A stretch of 50,038 nucleotides of DNA from Lactifluus volemus. Lineage: Eukaryota; Basidiomycota; Agaricomycetes; Russulales; Russulaceae. Position numbers and translations under genes: made by a program. How positions within the stretch are numbered: the stretch's first letter is position 1; each line of letters begins with the position of its first letter. The DNA lies in assembly GCA_022376515.1 (NCBI GenBank), contig WTXI01000266.1, forward strand, positions 1 through 50,038. Direction: 5' to 3'. Positions 22,301-34,153 of this stretch are shown piece after piece. The notes under the pieces are model-generated. The model saw only the letters and a program-made list of their open reading frames with translations, ran no database searches and was not told the origin of the DNA.

Positions 22301-24404
22301 ACGGAAAGGACGCGGGAATGGAAGTCTATCAGGCGTTGCAGGACGCGCCCGCGGTCGCCGTGCCTGTCGTGCTGCTCAGGCTGAAACAGAAAAATGAAGA
22401 GTGGCGCCGCGCGCAGCGAGAATGGTCACTCACGTGGAGACAGGTGGACGCGCGCAATTTTTACAAGTCGCTCGATCATACGGGGATCAACTTTAAGCAG
22501 AACGATAAAAAGACGATCACGACCAAGGCGTTCGTGACGGAGATTGACACCGTACGCGGAGAGCAGGAGCAAGAACAACAGCGGCAGCAGCAAGCGCGCG
22601 AAAAGTCGGGAAGCACACGTCCCGCTTGCACGCGTGGCTCGCTCGGCTTTCAACTTTCGTATTCGTTCGCTGATTTGAGCGTCCTCTGCGACGCGCTCAA
22701 ACTCGTCTACTCGTATTTGGACCACAACCAGGCGGTCTATAGCCTCGCTGAACGTCGCAGTGTCGAACGCTTCCTCAGGGCCTTCATGCCCGTCTTGTGC
22801 ATGCTCCCGCCCGCCGCTTTCAACGCTGCTTGTGGTCCCGCCGAAGTCGGAGTGGATGACGAATCGGGAGACGAACAGCTACAACAACAACAGCAGGTGG
22901 ACGAAGCGCCAATTCGCGCACGTGCTACCGCCACCAGTGGTGGAGTTCATCCAGGCGATCTCCGTAAGAAGCTCGCGCGTGCGGCAGCTCAAGAGAATAA
23001 CGGCACCGGCGGTGGCGGATCATCATCCCGGGTGTCGACGCCGGCTGGTGATGGACATCGCGATCGCGGCGATACGATGGGCGGCGTGAACACTACAAAA
23101 GGGAAAGAGAGGGAGAGGGAACCGTCGGCGACCGTGTGGATACGGGAATGTCTGCCCGAAAGCGCGATCGGGATTAGAGACGGGCCGGTGTCTAGGCGGC
23201 CGTTTTTCTGCAACACGACGTTCTATACCCTTTTACGGTTATTGCAGGTGGGTTTCCCATTCATGACTGACGTGTTCCAAATTTAGATTTGACACACCTA
23301 GTTGTTGTATGCGCGGCTATCGAGCTGCAAGGAAGAAGGTCGAAAACAGGCGCATCAAAAGTTTCAACATTTGGTGGCCAATCCTATAGCTGTCGAACTT
23401 GGGATGGATGACTCGCAAGGCCCGTCGAGCGTGCTGGAGCAAATATTGCGGGATCGCGGCGCGAGCGGGGAGGATGACGGAGAGGCGTTGTATCAGTACC
23501 TCCTCGAGGCGTGCGAGAAGCTGTTCATGAATGAGCTGGATCAGGCGACGTTTGAAGAACACATGCGTTGGTTTTTTGGAACCAAGGTGGGGTGGTTACT
23601 TTTTTTCCTTTTTCCTTGCGCTTACGTTTTGCTTTAAAGGCGTTCTTGCTCTACACGGTAGATAAAATTGTCGCTTCCCTGATTAAGCAGGTGCGCCCCC
23701 GAACTTTGTTTTCGTTTCAGTGATCTTAACGGGCATTCATCCTTCCAAGGTGCAAACCATTGTGTCGGACAACAAGTGCCAGGAGCTGTGGCAGTTCCTC
23801 AGACGTCATCGATGTGAGACTTCATTTACAAGACAAGAAATCATCCAGTACCGTCGGGGTGCGGAACGGCATGTTGGCACGGACGATAATCTGTATCGTG
23901 TCGAATGGGTACGTTTGTATACTATTTGTTTTGTTATTTTGGAGCAGTGCCGAACCAAGTGGTTGAGCAGAATCCTGAGGACAAGACGATGCACATTCAG
24001 TTGATGGGTCCCGGAGAAGCAAGCGTGGACGACACCCGCACGGCGGCGAACCGATGGCGAGAGTACGTGGATTCGTACGTGATGGAACACCCCACGGAGT
24101 GGATCCAAGGGGTGGGACACGGTCAACAGGCTCGTTTATTCATGCGTCGGTGAGTTGGATCTCAGATGAGACTACGCGTGCGCTAAAGCGAGTTATTGAT
24201 AGAAACATGTCGTCTGATGAATCGATGAATGAGGGAGAATTAGGAATACGGATTAGTCTAGGAACATATAAATTGTTCCACGAGAGCGGGAAAGAGTGGA
24301 GCATGATGCGGAGTCGGGAATTGGAAGAGGAAAGGATGTTAGGAGATAGAGCGAAACAGAGAGAAGAGGATAGACGACGAAGACTAGTAAGCGTATTACT
24401 ATAA
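19398..24404 (+). CDS. SIN3: Sin3-type transcriptional corepressor (two 1-base frame breaks)
   Basis: Exons: 19398-19969, 20373-20943, 21045-21323, 21381-21909, 21973-23247, 23302-23586, 23640-23690, 23750-23908, 23971-24149 and 24203-24404. Allowing one missing base in each of two places in exon 4, everything is in phase and gives about 1367 residues. PAH1 ([19 protein letters not shown] / [19 protein letters not shown]) spans the first intron. PAH2 ([16 protein letters not shown] / [19 protein letters not shown]) spans the second. PAH3 ([20 protein letters not shown] / [16 protein letters not shown]) carries the first break. The HDAC-interaction region includes [19 protein letters not shown]. 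The C-terminus ends [15 protein letters not shown] and a basic coil. Sin3 is the nuclear scaffold that brings Rpd3-class histone deacetylase to promoters. The first intron is long (403 nt) with a CT-rich run. Confidence 0.93.
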
Positions 24405-24638
24405 ACGAAGGTGTATTTTTAGATATGTGTGGCCCCTCGTGATAAAAATAGAACAAAATTAGCCGTAACTCTGTAAAGGGAAAGGGTTGCTTAAATAAGA
24501 ATAATCCTGTGTCTGCTGCAAACTCGTCCCGAACCGACCTCTGCCTGGCTGGTCTCCTTCTTCCTTTTTATACCCTATCTTCCCTTTTGACTTTATAATT
24601 CAACTCTTCATTCTCTCTCATTTTGTTGACCTCAAATT

Positions 24639-26493
24639 ATGGCCAAACCAGAGTTGCCTTGTCTAGCTAGCGGCTCCTCATCATCCTCTTCCGTTCACCG
24701 TCGTCACAAGTCTACTCGATCGCGAAGAAACCCTTATTCCTCTACAGTTTTCGCTCTGCTCTCTGCTATCTCCGTTCCCCCGAACCCTGCGCACGCACAG
24801 CCCCTCGATTCATCTCAAACTTCCCTCCCCTTCCTCTATCCTCCGTTTGTCCTCCAACCCGACCCACATCCAGCTCCCGTCAACAAGAGATCGAGTACTT
24901 TGTCGTCATCGGCATCTGCACCTTCACTTAGGTGTGTTCAAGGTGATTTTGGGTGGCCCGACAAGTACATTCTAGACGACGACGACGATCTCTGGTATAA
25001 GACTGAATGGTCTGCTTATGGTTCTGCTCAATGTCCTGTGAGTAAAAAAAACGCCACGCTCTCTATACTGAAATCCTTAATGGCCACTGAACTTTCCTCT
25101 TCTAGAATCGCCAGAGTACCTGTTCTCTTCCCGCAGACGAGGATCCGAATATTGATGAAGTAGTGGGTGGAACTACCGCACGAGATCTCTCAACCACGAC
25201 GTCCCCCAATGACTTTGACATCTCGACTTTACCGCCCGGTTGGAATAGTATCGTCACCAACACCGCTTCTCGCCAACTGACCATCGCCGTCCTGGTCCTA
25301 TCCGTGGCTCTTGCAATAATCATCGTCGCGATCATGTTCACTTGCGTCTTTCGTCGACGTAAAAGTACTCCCAAACGGGATCCAGAGAAGAAGTCACCTC
25401 GGTCCCCGAATGTTGCAGAAGACCGGAGTATCAGAGAGGCCAAGGCCGCCCAAAGGAAATGGTCTAGGGCTACAAGTCGATGGCGAGACAATATCCGGTT
25501 CGCAGCTCGTCGTCGAAGATCAAATTGGACTCTCACCACCAGCGCGAGCTATACGACGCTGGCCCGGGAAGAGAGCGCAGAGGTGGGAATCGAGTCGCAA
25601 GGCTCCCCACCCTCCTCTCGTTCTCCGACGCCGACTCCTTCACAGCGGACATCTTCAGCGGCATCTATTCATTCACCAACCACGCAAACACGAGCATCAC
25701 ATGAGTTGGAACCTCAGCTCCATCCCAATGATGTTCCTTCATTAAACCCTGTCGTCCCATCCCAACCCCCTGCCTACTATGCACCACCATCCTCATCATC
25801 TGCACCCGTATACACACAGTCGGGTTGCAGCTCGTCCAGTTCACCCAAGGTTCCTTTAGCGTCGCATACACCACCCCAAGCCCATGATGAAGGCGATTAC
25901 CTCAGTTCAATTTCAGGGCACGTCGCTACTGATGACAAGGCGATTCTTTCCCACCGCGTGACGCTGGCTAGCGCTCCACCAGGCGCTCTCAACTCGCACA
26001 TTTCACAATCGGTGTCTGTGCCATCACTGGAAGACGTCGATATATTCGAATTGCCTTGTGGGTCGCGACTGTCATCTCCGCATATTGATGCACACGGTGA
26101 TGAACCTCACCCGCCGTATTCACCGCCGACCTTCATGCTTCCTCCACCACCCTCAAAAGGGAAACAAAAGTACGATTATTCCCGTGATCTGGATATTGAC
26201 GTGAATCGTGACATTGTCACTGTCGAACCTGATCTGGGCCCTCTGCTCCCCCATTTGAGGAAAATGGAACGGCCCCACCGTTTGACCCTGACGTACTGGT
26301 GCCTTCGGCGCCTCCTATGCCATCGGAGGATTTACCCGAGTCTGACGACATGGACGGGTGGGATGCATGGATTGGTGTACAACTGGCGAGAAACAAAGTG
26401 GAACTGGAACATGTGGTCGACGGCGCTACGCCGGGCCCAGATGTAGTTACGACACCATCAACACCAGCACCGGCACCAGCACCGCCGCCATAA
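24639..26493 (+). CDS. Single-pass membrane protein, function unknown
   Basis: Exons 24639-25037 and 25106-26493 (68-nt intron, GTGAGT...TCTAG). The first about 190 residues are Ser/Pro-rich with cysteines (LRCVQGDFGW, AQCPNRQSTCSLP), as in an outside domain. One strong membrane helix follows (LTIAVLVLSVALAIIIVAIM), then a basic stop-transfer RRRK and a long disordered Ser/Pro-rich tail. A one-base slip near 26236-26238 is needed to leave the frame that ends oddly and to enter the acidic tail PSEDLPESDDMDGWDAWIG, ending PAPAPAPPP; this gives 595 codons. A 44-nt intron ending at ...TTTGAG is an alternative. The layout resembles fungal surface or sensor proteins, but no family was recognised. 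Confidence 0.65.
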
Positions 26494-26876
26494 CTTGGTC
26501 GTGGATGCATTTATTCACTTTTTTTATTCTTGGGTATCTACTTGAGTGTGTCAAGTTGTGCTGGGACGTTGGTGGATTTCGGGCTGAATATTTGTGTCAT
26601 GTGTCTTTGTAAAGACGCGAAACTCATCAATAAGACTCGATCATCCCATCATTTCTCTTGACGTTTTTACGTGTGTCCTAGCGGGGTGACGGTAATTTGT
26701 CTGGAACAAGCCTTTTTTTGGGCCTGTCTAGACGCGAAGGCGGGGGCGGCAAAAATGAATGGAAATCTGAACGAACGTTTGCCCGCCGGCATAAAAGGCG
26801 CGCTAGCGGTTGAATTAGTTCGAGATCTGTCGATCCGGGCCGTCCATATCTTATCTTGACTCCCTCTGCTCAAACC
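26494..26876. promoter_or_regulatory. Intergenic region with the Syo1 promoter
   Basis: The region lies between the membrane-protein gene and Syo1. A CTTGACTCC(C)TCTGC segment just before the Syo1 start is also kept in the decayed Syo1 copy at 35010-35030, so it belongs to the copied 5' region. No other signal was identified. Confidence 0.4.
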
Positions 26877-29481
26877 ATGGGTAAATCTCAGAAAAAGCGT
26901 TCCATGCGCCGACGGCACAACCCCATGCGCGTACCCGACTCGCATCTCCCAAAAGGCCTTGCCGCAGCCTCATCCTCCTCCAACAAGACCGAGGCCGTGC
27001 TACCCATCATAAAAAAGGTGTGTCGATATCTTTTTTTTGCTTTTTTTTCTGCTGATTCTTTCTTCAAAAAAAAAAAAGTTGGAGAGCGCTGATCCCGTCG
27101 AACGGAAGTGGGCATGCGTCGCGGTCTCAAACTTGATTTATAACGATCCGTCGACACGGAGACTCTTACAGGGTCAAAACGTCGTCGGAACTTTGATCGG
27201 TCGACTCACGGATTCTGAGGAGGAAATTGTTGTCGAAGCTGCCGGAGCTCTGCGGTAACGTCCTTCTGTCACTGCCTAACCTATTCTGCGACGTTTTTTT
27301 TTATTTTTATTATAGAAATTTGTGCATCGACGGTGGATACGAGATTGGCGCAGAGATGTACAACAAGAATATTCTCGCACCACTGGCGACATTCATACCC
27401 AAAGTACGTAACGTACGCAGCACCCATATCAACGCCTTTTCTAACTAAAACTTTTGCTTTTGCTTTTTCAATTCCAATTCCAAAACAAAACAAAAGATCT
27501 CATCGATCCTGGCGCAATATATCGATTCGCCAAAGACGGCGCCTGAAAACGCGCAAAAAGTAGTTTACGAATTTGCCGAAAACGTCGTTACCATCTTGTG
27601 GTGCCTCTCGTGAGTTTTTTTTTCTGGCGTCCCGCTGCGTGCGCGTAGCCGGTTTGGTCTAAGACGGGTTCGAAGCAATGTAGGGAAACGTCGAACAAGG
27701 CATTGAACGCCGTGAACAATCTCGCCCTCGTCCCGTTCTTGATGGCTTTCTTCTCATCGCGTGAGCGATTACCCGTCGCGACGGTCACTTCTGCTGGTGA
27801 GTCGCGTCGCTTCAGGTCTTTGTTGATGAAGCGTGCCAGTGGCTTAACCCCACCAATAGCTCAGTGTCTCTATGTCCTGACCGACGACAATCCGCCGATT
27901 GCGGATGAGATTCGGGCCAACTTTAGTCATGTCTCGTCTTTACTCGACATTGCAAAGGCGGCGCCCGCTTTACAGGACCTCAAAGGTAAACATCCCACAG
28001 ATGAAGAGCGCGCTGTCGCGCTGGGAATATTGGCGTGTGGTAAGTTTGGTGGCCGAGAGTGGTCTGGGTGATTGATCTGGAAAGTGCAGGTATTTTACGG
28101 AATCTCGCCCCGTTCTCACCACCGTCATCCATTGCGTCGATCGACCTCGATAAGGAGGTCCTTCTTCCAGTGCTCGTCCCGGTCATCTCTTCTCTGTCTC
28201 TGCAAGAGGCAACGGAAGCCGTGTGTGGGTTGGTCCAGATACAGGCACGTCACGAGCCAATCTTTCCATTCATTCTTCTAATTGACGGGAGTAACAGTCT
28301 GAGATGCCGCCGGAGGCTAATCAATGGGATTCGAAACAACAGCCGAGATCAGACCACAAATCTGAGACCGAGCTGAGTCTCGAACGCATCGAGGCGAAGC
28401 TGAGAGCAGTGCAGCTCGCGCTCGAGATTCTGACCGGCATTTGTGCCACGCTTCCAGATCCAGCGGATCTCGAGCCTGGTGTAGACGATGACGAGGTTGA
28501 GGATGACATCTTTGAAGACGATGCTACAGAAGACATGGACGACAATGCGATGGACGAGACACCGGACGACCCCATGGCCCTAGATGAACAAGACGCCACC
28601 AATCTCGACTCGCACCAACCGGGACGACCGTTCCTCTCGACGCTCCTACTCGACCCGCTTCTCGCGCTCATCCAACCCACGGAGCTATCCTTCTCTGTGC
28701 CGCCATCTCCTCATGCACCGACGACGACAGCACTTTGTGCGATCCACATAGCTGCCTTCGAGTGCCTCTCGAATACGTTTTTGGCTCTGGCAGCTGCGCC
28801 GGCCTCGGCATCGTCGTCCGAGGTACATGCTGGCCAACGCGTCTGGAGCACTGTATGGACTGCCCTTGCTGGCGCGGGTGGACCCGTCGAGGCTGCACCG
28901 GGAAGCACACGCGCGACGGTGTGGGACGTCGCGGTGGGTGTGCTATGGGGCGTCGGCACGGTCTGGACGGGAAAAATCGTATGTCTCCCCTTTCGAAGAC
29001 GCGAGAATCACATGCCTGATCACTGCTGGGTTGGTAACAGATTCCAGAGGAATCGCAAGTGCGTGCGCTGATTGCGCTGTGCGATACGCGCGCCGACGAC
29101 GACGACGCAGTTTGTGTAAAGTGCATCGGTGCGCTCGCAGCACTCGCACAGTACCCGGACCCCGCATCTCTCGACGCGAATCGCATCATCTCCACGTACC
29201 TGCTTTGCTTGCTCGTCCCTGGACGCACGGGGACTGAGTCGATGCTGCAAGCCGTAGAGTCGTTGATCGACATATTCGCGGACGAGGGTGCGCCTGCAGA
29301 GGCGAATTTTCGTGCTGGGAATGTGCTGGAGGCTTTGGCGGGCGCCGTGGAGGACGTACGGAGGGCGGTTAAGGGCATAGATCGGAAGAAGGAGGGTGGG
29401 AGGGAGTTGAGGAGGCGTGGGGAGCAAGTGAGGGATAATCTCATCGCGTTTGTGCGGTACAGGAGGGCACTCAAGGTGTAA
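26877..29481 (+). CDS. SYO1: Syo1/HEATR3-like symportin for ribosomal 5S RNP proteins
   Basis: Nine exons: 26877-27017, 27079-27254, 27316-27403, 27497-27609, 27684-27796, 27860-28039, 28090-28244, 28298-28978 and 29041-29481. All are in phase, 695 residues. It starts MGKSQKKRSMRRRHNPMRVP, a basic nuclear-targeting start typical of the family. ARM/HEAT-type helices follow (VERKWACVAVSNLIY; IVVEAAGALRNLCIDGGYE). A long acidic loop lies at about residues 380-420 (VEDDIFEDDATEDMDDN) and HEAT-like repeats fill the C-terminus. Syo1 carries Rpl5 and Rpl11 together into the nucleus for 5S RNP assembly; the acidic loop is the Rpl11-binding part in known structures. The intron at 28245-28297 has a GC rather than GT donor. 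This is the only intact one of four Syo1 copies in the window. Confidence 0.9.
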
Positions 29482-29639
29482 AGGCATTAACGCAACGCGA
29501 CGAGAAATGAAAAACATTCTGTGGCGCGAAAACAGAGATGTCTCTACAATACAACGACTATCCAGACCATTTCTCCCACCCTCTTTAATTAGTCATCCTC
29601 TGCACAGCTTGAGTGGATTATTCGCACCATACTCATATA

Positions 29640-30684
29640 TATAACAGTGGTAAAACATGGGATACATGAGGGCGCGGAGAAAATGACTTTGTCTTGCCGC
29701 CATTAAACGGTCCAGTCCCGATCGCTAGGCCACTGGCAGTCGAGCACGGGAAAGTGCGTGGTGCCCGTACGCGCCTGAGCACCGTGCAGCGCGCGAGCAG
29801 TGAGCACGTGGTTGCGCGCGGTGTCAATGGGGGGATCGGTGAGTTTTGTTCAGAGGCGAGATGACGCATGTGAGTGGCGTCTTTGACGCCGCCGTCGATC
29901 GAGAAGCCGACTGAGCCTTCAAACTTGTTGTTGAGCATCTTGTCGGCGTATGAGAGCCAACTATATATATGTGTATATAAAACAGATGTAAGGGAGTTGG
30001 GGAGAAAAAAAAAAGTTAGTTGGCACTGACACGCGGAGTAGGGATCAATTCTGTCGTTCATGTGCATGGGGAATAAATTGCCCGATTCCTGACGTTTCTG
30101 CGATCCTGTACGCTTCTGCGGTCCCAGAACCATAGAATTACCAATCAATTTGAAAGTCGGTGCTAAGTAGTTATTAGTACTTGTTGAGTGAGAACATCAA
30201 GACAACTGACCGTTACAATACTACGAAATATTTTGTGCTTCGCTGGAGGTTGTGCCTATGATTTGCTTTGAGCGCACGCTCACAAGGGTTAGATAATACC
30301 TATAAGCTCCTCGCCTGCAGTGATATCCTTGAATATAGATTTCGTGACATTGTCGGCGCTAGCGAGGGACTCGGAAGGGATGATGATATCGCACTTTGTC
30401 GCAACGTCCGCGACGCTCTGCTCAATAGCGACTTTGTGCCCACCACCCACTGGCAGTTCATTCAAAAGCTTCTCACTCTTCTGCTTGGATCGATTCCGGA
30501 CTAAGAGTGGGAGCTGATTCTCGAGGTGAGTCACACGATGATTGGCAAGATTATGGACCATGAGATAGCCCATCACGCAGAGATAGATGCATCCGACCTG
30601 GACCACGGCAAGCAGGTGTCGTAGGACGAGAGTATCATAAACGAGACGGTATGCCTGTGGGACGTGCAGTTTCTAGTCAGCCAT
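29640..30684 (-). pseudogene. 6PGDH/HIBADH-like gene copy A, broken
   Basis: Minus strand, tail-to-tail with intact Syo1. Recognisable pieces: the Rossmann end with NLANHRVTHLENQ and LVRNRSKQKSEKLLNEL, then IGNSMVLG, then WLSYADKMLNNKFEGSVGF and GVKDATHMRHLASEQNSP. Damage: a stop at codon 4 after the expected start (30682-30684), loss of the dinucleotide-binding GLGAMG (now CIYLCVMG), loss of the whole middle exon seen in copies D and E, and a ruined C-terminus. It is an NAD(P)-dependent beta-hydroxyacid dehydrogenase relic. Confidence 0.8.
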
Positions 30685-30740
30685 CCGTCAAACGGTACTT
30701 GTGTAAGTTAGACTTGTGGCAATTTATAGATAACGCCTGT

Positions 30741-30757
30741 CACGTGGTATTCACGTG
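30741..30757. promoter_or_regulatory. CACGTGG palindrome upstream of copy A
   Basis: CACGTGGTATTCACGTG lies 57 bases before the dehydrogenase start. The same paired CACGTG boxes recur before copies B, C and D at the same place, so the site was part of the duplicated unit. CACGTG is the core recognised by bHLH factors; which one acts here is unknown. Confidence 0.6.
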
Positions 30758-30831
30758 AGTTTCAACGAAAGGGGTATTTTCGGGTGCGCAATTCACCCCT
30801 CTCATCGATCCACTCACTTCACCCCTAATCC

Positions 30832-31170
30832 ATGGCTACCTTTTACACCAGGTGGAGTGCACATCTCTGTGGGGGAGATGACTCTGAAGAACACTTGATT
30901 GTCCTTTCCTGTTGGAAGTTGACAGGTGGGGAACCTTTTGACCCCATGGATAAAGACAACATTTTTGCCATCCTCTTCCAATGCCTCTGCCTAGATCCAG
31001 TGTTGGTGGGCTCAGACACTATTCAGCTTGCAGATTGCAGTGTTGCAAACTATATGAGGCTTCTCATTGGCTTTGCCACTCATGGGGAACTTTTCTACAC
31101 AAGTTCTCCATCAGAACCAATACTTGCATTTGCTTCTGCCCAGCAGTTGTATGATCCCAAGCACCCCTGA
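30832..31170 (+). CDS. Unrecognised foreign-looking reading frame
   Basis: A 112-codon frame starting MATFYTRWSAHLCGG, with smooth protein-like composition (HLIVLSCWKLTGGEPFDPMD; LFYTSSPSEPIL). It sits where the short array gene should be, fused right after the ancestral CACTTCACCCC...CCATGG leader, so the start may be borrowed. Its 3' end enters the inverted repeat, and the opposite arm encodes a variant of the same peptide on the other strand. Codon choice and T-rich wobble bases differ from neighbours. It is probably a piece of a transposon-borne or captured gene. Confidence 0.35.
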   Translation: MATFYTRWSAHLCGGDDSEEHLIVLSCWKLTGGEPFDPMDKDNIFAILFQCLCLDPVLVGSDTIQLADCSVANYMRLLIGFATHGELFYTSSPSEPILAFASAQQLYDPKHP

Positions 31171-31353
31171 AGCTCAAACTTGAAATCTGCCTTGGACACA
31201 CTAGCCTCCTGTGTCCAAGGCAGATTTCAGGTTTGAGTTTTGGGGGCACTTGGGATCATACAACTGCTCAGCAGAACCTAATGCAAGTATTGGTTCTGAT
31301 GGAGAACTTGTGTAGAAAAGTTCCCCATGAGCAGCAAAGCCAATGAGAAGCCT
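31057..31353. repeat. Long inverted repeat: 144-bp arms, 9-bp spacer
   Basis: Left arm 31057-31200 and right arm 31210-31353 match in inverse orientation at about 130 of 144 positions by eye. The spacer is CTAGCCTCC. The right arm ends exactly where Syo1 pseudogene 2 begins. Both arms read, on opposite strands, as versions of the same peptide (LLIGFATHGELFYTSSPSEP and LLIGFAAHGELFYTSSPSEP), so two diverged copies of one coding segment lie head to head. Transcribed RNA would fold into a long hairpin. Confidence 0.85.
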
Positions 31354-32848
31354 TACTTGACATTGCAAAGGTAGTGCCTGCTTTACAGGACCTCAAAGGT
31401 AAACACCCTGCAGCTGAAGAGCATGCTGCTGCTCTGGGAATATTGGCATGTGGTAAGTTTGGTGGCTGAGAGTGGTCTGGATGATTGATCTGGAAAGTAC
31501 AGGTATTTTATGGAACCTTGCCCCATTCCCACCACCATCGTCCATTGTGTCGATCAACCTCGATAAGGAGGTCCTTCTGCCCGTGCTCGTCCCAGTCATC
31601 TCTTCTTTGTCTCTGCAAGAGGCAACGGAAGCCATGCGTGGGTTGGTCCAGATACAGGCACGTCACAAGCCAATCTTTCATTCTTCTAATTGACAGGAGT
31701 AACAGTCTGAGATGCCGCCGGAGGCCAATCAATGGGATTCGAACAACAGCCGAGATCCAACCATAAATCTGAGACCGAGCTGAGCCTCGAACGCATCGAG
31801 GCGAAGCTGAGAGCAGTGCAGCTCGCGCTCGAGATACTGACGGGCATATGTGCCACGCTTCCAGATCCGGCGGCTCTCGAGCCTGCTGTAGACGATGACG
31901 TCTTTGAAGACGATGCTACAGAAAACATCGACGACAACGCGATGGACGAGACACCGGACGACCCCATGGCCCTAGATAAACAAGACGCCACCAATCTCGA
32001 CTCGCACCAACCGGGACGACCGTTCCTGTCGACGCTCCTACTCGAGCCGCTTCTCGCGCTCATCCAACCCATCGAGCTATCCTTCTCTGCGCCGCCATCT
32101 CCTCACGCACCGACGACGACCGCACTTTGTACGATCCACATAGCTGCCTTTCTTGAATACGTTTTTGGCTCTGGCAGCTGCGCCCGGCTCGGCATCGTCG
32201 TCCGAGGTACAAGCTGGTCAACGCGTCTGGAGCACTGTATGGACTGCCCTTGCTGGCGCGGGTGGACCCGTCGAGGCTGCATCGGGAAGCACACGCGCGA
32301 TGGTGTGGGACGTCGCGGTGGGTGTGTTATGGGGCGTCGGCACGGTCTGGACGGGAAAAATCGCACGCCTCCCCTTTCGAAGACGCGAGAATCACATGCC
32401 TGATCACTGCTGGGTTGTTAACAGATTCCAGAGGAATCGCAAGTGCGAGCGCTGGTTGCGCTATGCGATACGCGCACCGACGACGACGACGCAGTTTGTG
32501 TAAAGTGCATCGGTGCGCTCGCAGCACTCGCACAGTACCCGGACTCCGCATCTCTCGACGCGAATCGCATCATCTCCACGTACCTGCTTGGCTTGCTCGT
32601 CCCTGGACGTACGGGGACTGAGTCGATGCTGCAAGCCGTAGAGTTGTTGATCGACATATTCGCGGACGAGGGTGCGCCTGCAGAGGCGAATTTTCGTGCC
32701 GGGAATGTGCTGGAGGCTTTGGCGGGCGCCGTGGAGGACGTGCAGCGGGCGGTTAAGGGCATTGATCGGTAGAAGGAGGGTAGAAGGGAGTTGAAGAGGC
32801 GTGGAGAGCAAGTGAGGGATAATCTCATCGCGTTTGTGCGGTACAGGA
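31354..32848 (+). pseudogene. Syo1 pseudogene 2 (3' half only)
   Basis: It begins inside exon 6 of Syo1 (LDIAK..PALQDLKG) and runs to the last exon (NLIAFVRYRS). Exons and introns follow the parent, including the GC donor. It keeps SETELSLERIEAKLRAVQLA and the acidic loop. It has no 5' half, a small deletion around 32152 that shifts frame, and a TAG at 32770-32772 in the last exon. It ends abruptly at 32848, fused to the truncated tail of dehydrogenase copy B. Confidence 0.85.
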
Positions 32849-34026
32849 GCCGTCGATCGAAAAGCTGACTGAGCCGTCAAACTTGTTGTTGAGTATCTTG
32901 TCGGCGTATGAGAGCCAACTATACAGATGCCGGGGGGTTAAATGTAATGATCGGAAGGGAAAAATCAAAAGGTTTAGTTGGTGCTGACAGGGGAGTAGGG
33001 ATCAATTCTGTCGTTCATATGCATGGGGAGTAAATGAACTATTATTTCTTGAGAATGAAGTGACTCGAGTTCCCCACCCACCTTTGATATACTCGTGAAC
33101 GAGCTCTTGCCCAATTCCTGACTTTTCTGCGATTGTGTAAGCTTCCTCGATGACCTCGAGAGAGCCCAGGACCATGGAATTACCAATCAGTTGGAAGGCC
33201 GGTGTTAAGTAGTTGGGCCACCCTCAACACAAATGGAGAGGGCTTGCAGGGAAAAAGAGAAATCAACGTTTCCGCCAAGATCCAAGATGCGGCGGCCAAT
33301 GGCAGGTACGAGGATATAGTGTTCCTTCTTCGAGCGATAATCATCACTGAGCGAGATGATCAGCGTTCCGTTCTCTGCTATGGCGGGTGGGCCAAAGACG
33401 GCAAAAAGGGATGCGGGCACAAGAACGTCGAGTTCGCCTAACCAGATAACAAGAAAATATGGGGTATAAGAGCGGAGCGAGTGCCTTATTTATATCGCAT
33501 GCTTGCGATTCTGTGATACACCTGCAATTTCGCAGGCGGGTCAATATTATTACTTGTTGAGTTGGGAGCATTCACGCAACTGACTGTGCTAGTTCCTACA
33601 AATATTTTGTACTCCGCTGGAGGTTGTGCCTATGCTTTGCTTTAAGCGCACGCTCACAAGGTTTACACAATAACGTATAAAGCTCCTCACCTGCGGTGCA
33701 GCCACAATATCCTTGAATATAGATTTGACGACTTTGTCTCTAGCGAGCAAAAAGATAATGATATCACACTTTGACGCGACGTCCGCGACGCTCTGCGCGA
33801 TAGCGACTTTGTGACCACCACCTAGTTCATTCAAAAGCTTCTCGCTCTTCTCCATGGATCTATTCCAGACCAAGAATGGGGCTGATTCTCGAGGTGAGTC
33901 GCGCGACGATTGGCGAGAGCCATGAGGTAACCCATCGCAGACAGATCCATCCGACCTGGACCGGGCATTGGCGGGCAGGTGTGGTAGGACGAGTGTGCCA
34001 CTGGGACGTGCATTCTGGTCGGCCAC
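32849..34026 (-). pseudogene. 6PGDH/HIBADH-like gene copy B, broken
   Basis: The expected start codon has become GTG (34024-34026). The first exon has small deletions that shift frame. The middle exon keeps FGPPAIAENGTLIISLSDDY and LVPAIGRRILDLGGNV but lacks part of its front. Next come GNSMVLGS-type sequence and LLPMHMNDRIDPYSP. The last exon is cut after about 30 codons (YADKILNNK region) at the fusion with Syo1 pseudogene 2. It faces away from the short gene at 34154 across a shared upstream region. Confidence 0.8.
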
Positions 34027-34086
34027 TCGTCAAACGGTTTACCTGTACAAATTTTGGAAAAAGAAAACGTTGGGTGAGACGCTTGC

Positions 34087-34103
34087 CACGTGGTATCCAC
34101 GCG
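34087..34103. promoter_or_regulatory. CACGTGG palindrome between copy B and short gene 1
   Basis: CACGTGGTATCCACGCG: the second box has one changed base compared with copies A, C and D. It lies 61 bases from the dehydrogenase start and 51 from the short gene start, in the divergent interval. Confidence 0.6.
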
Positions 34104-34153
34104 ACTGCCGCGGGATACTCTGGTGGTCAGCACTCTTATCAATCTCCTAATCC

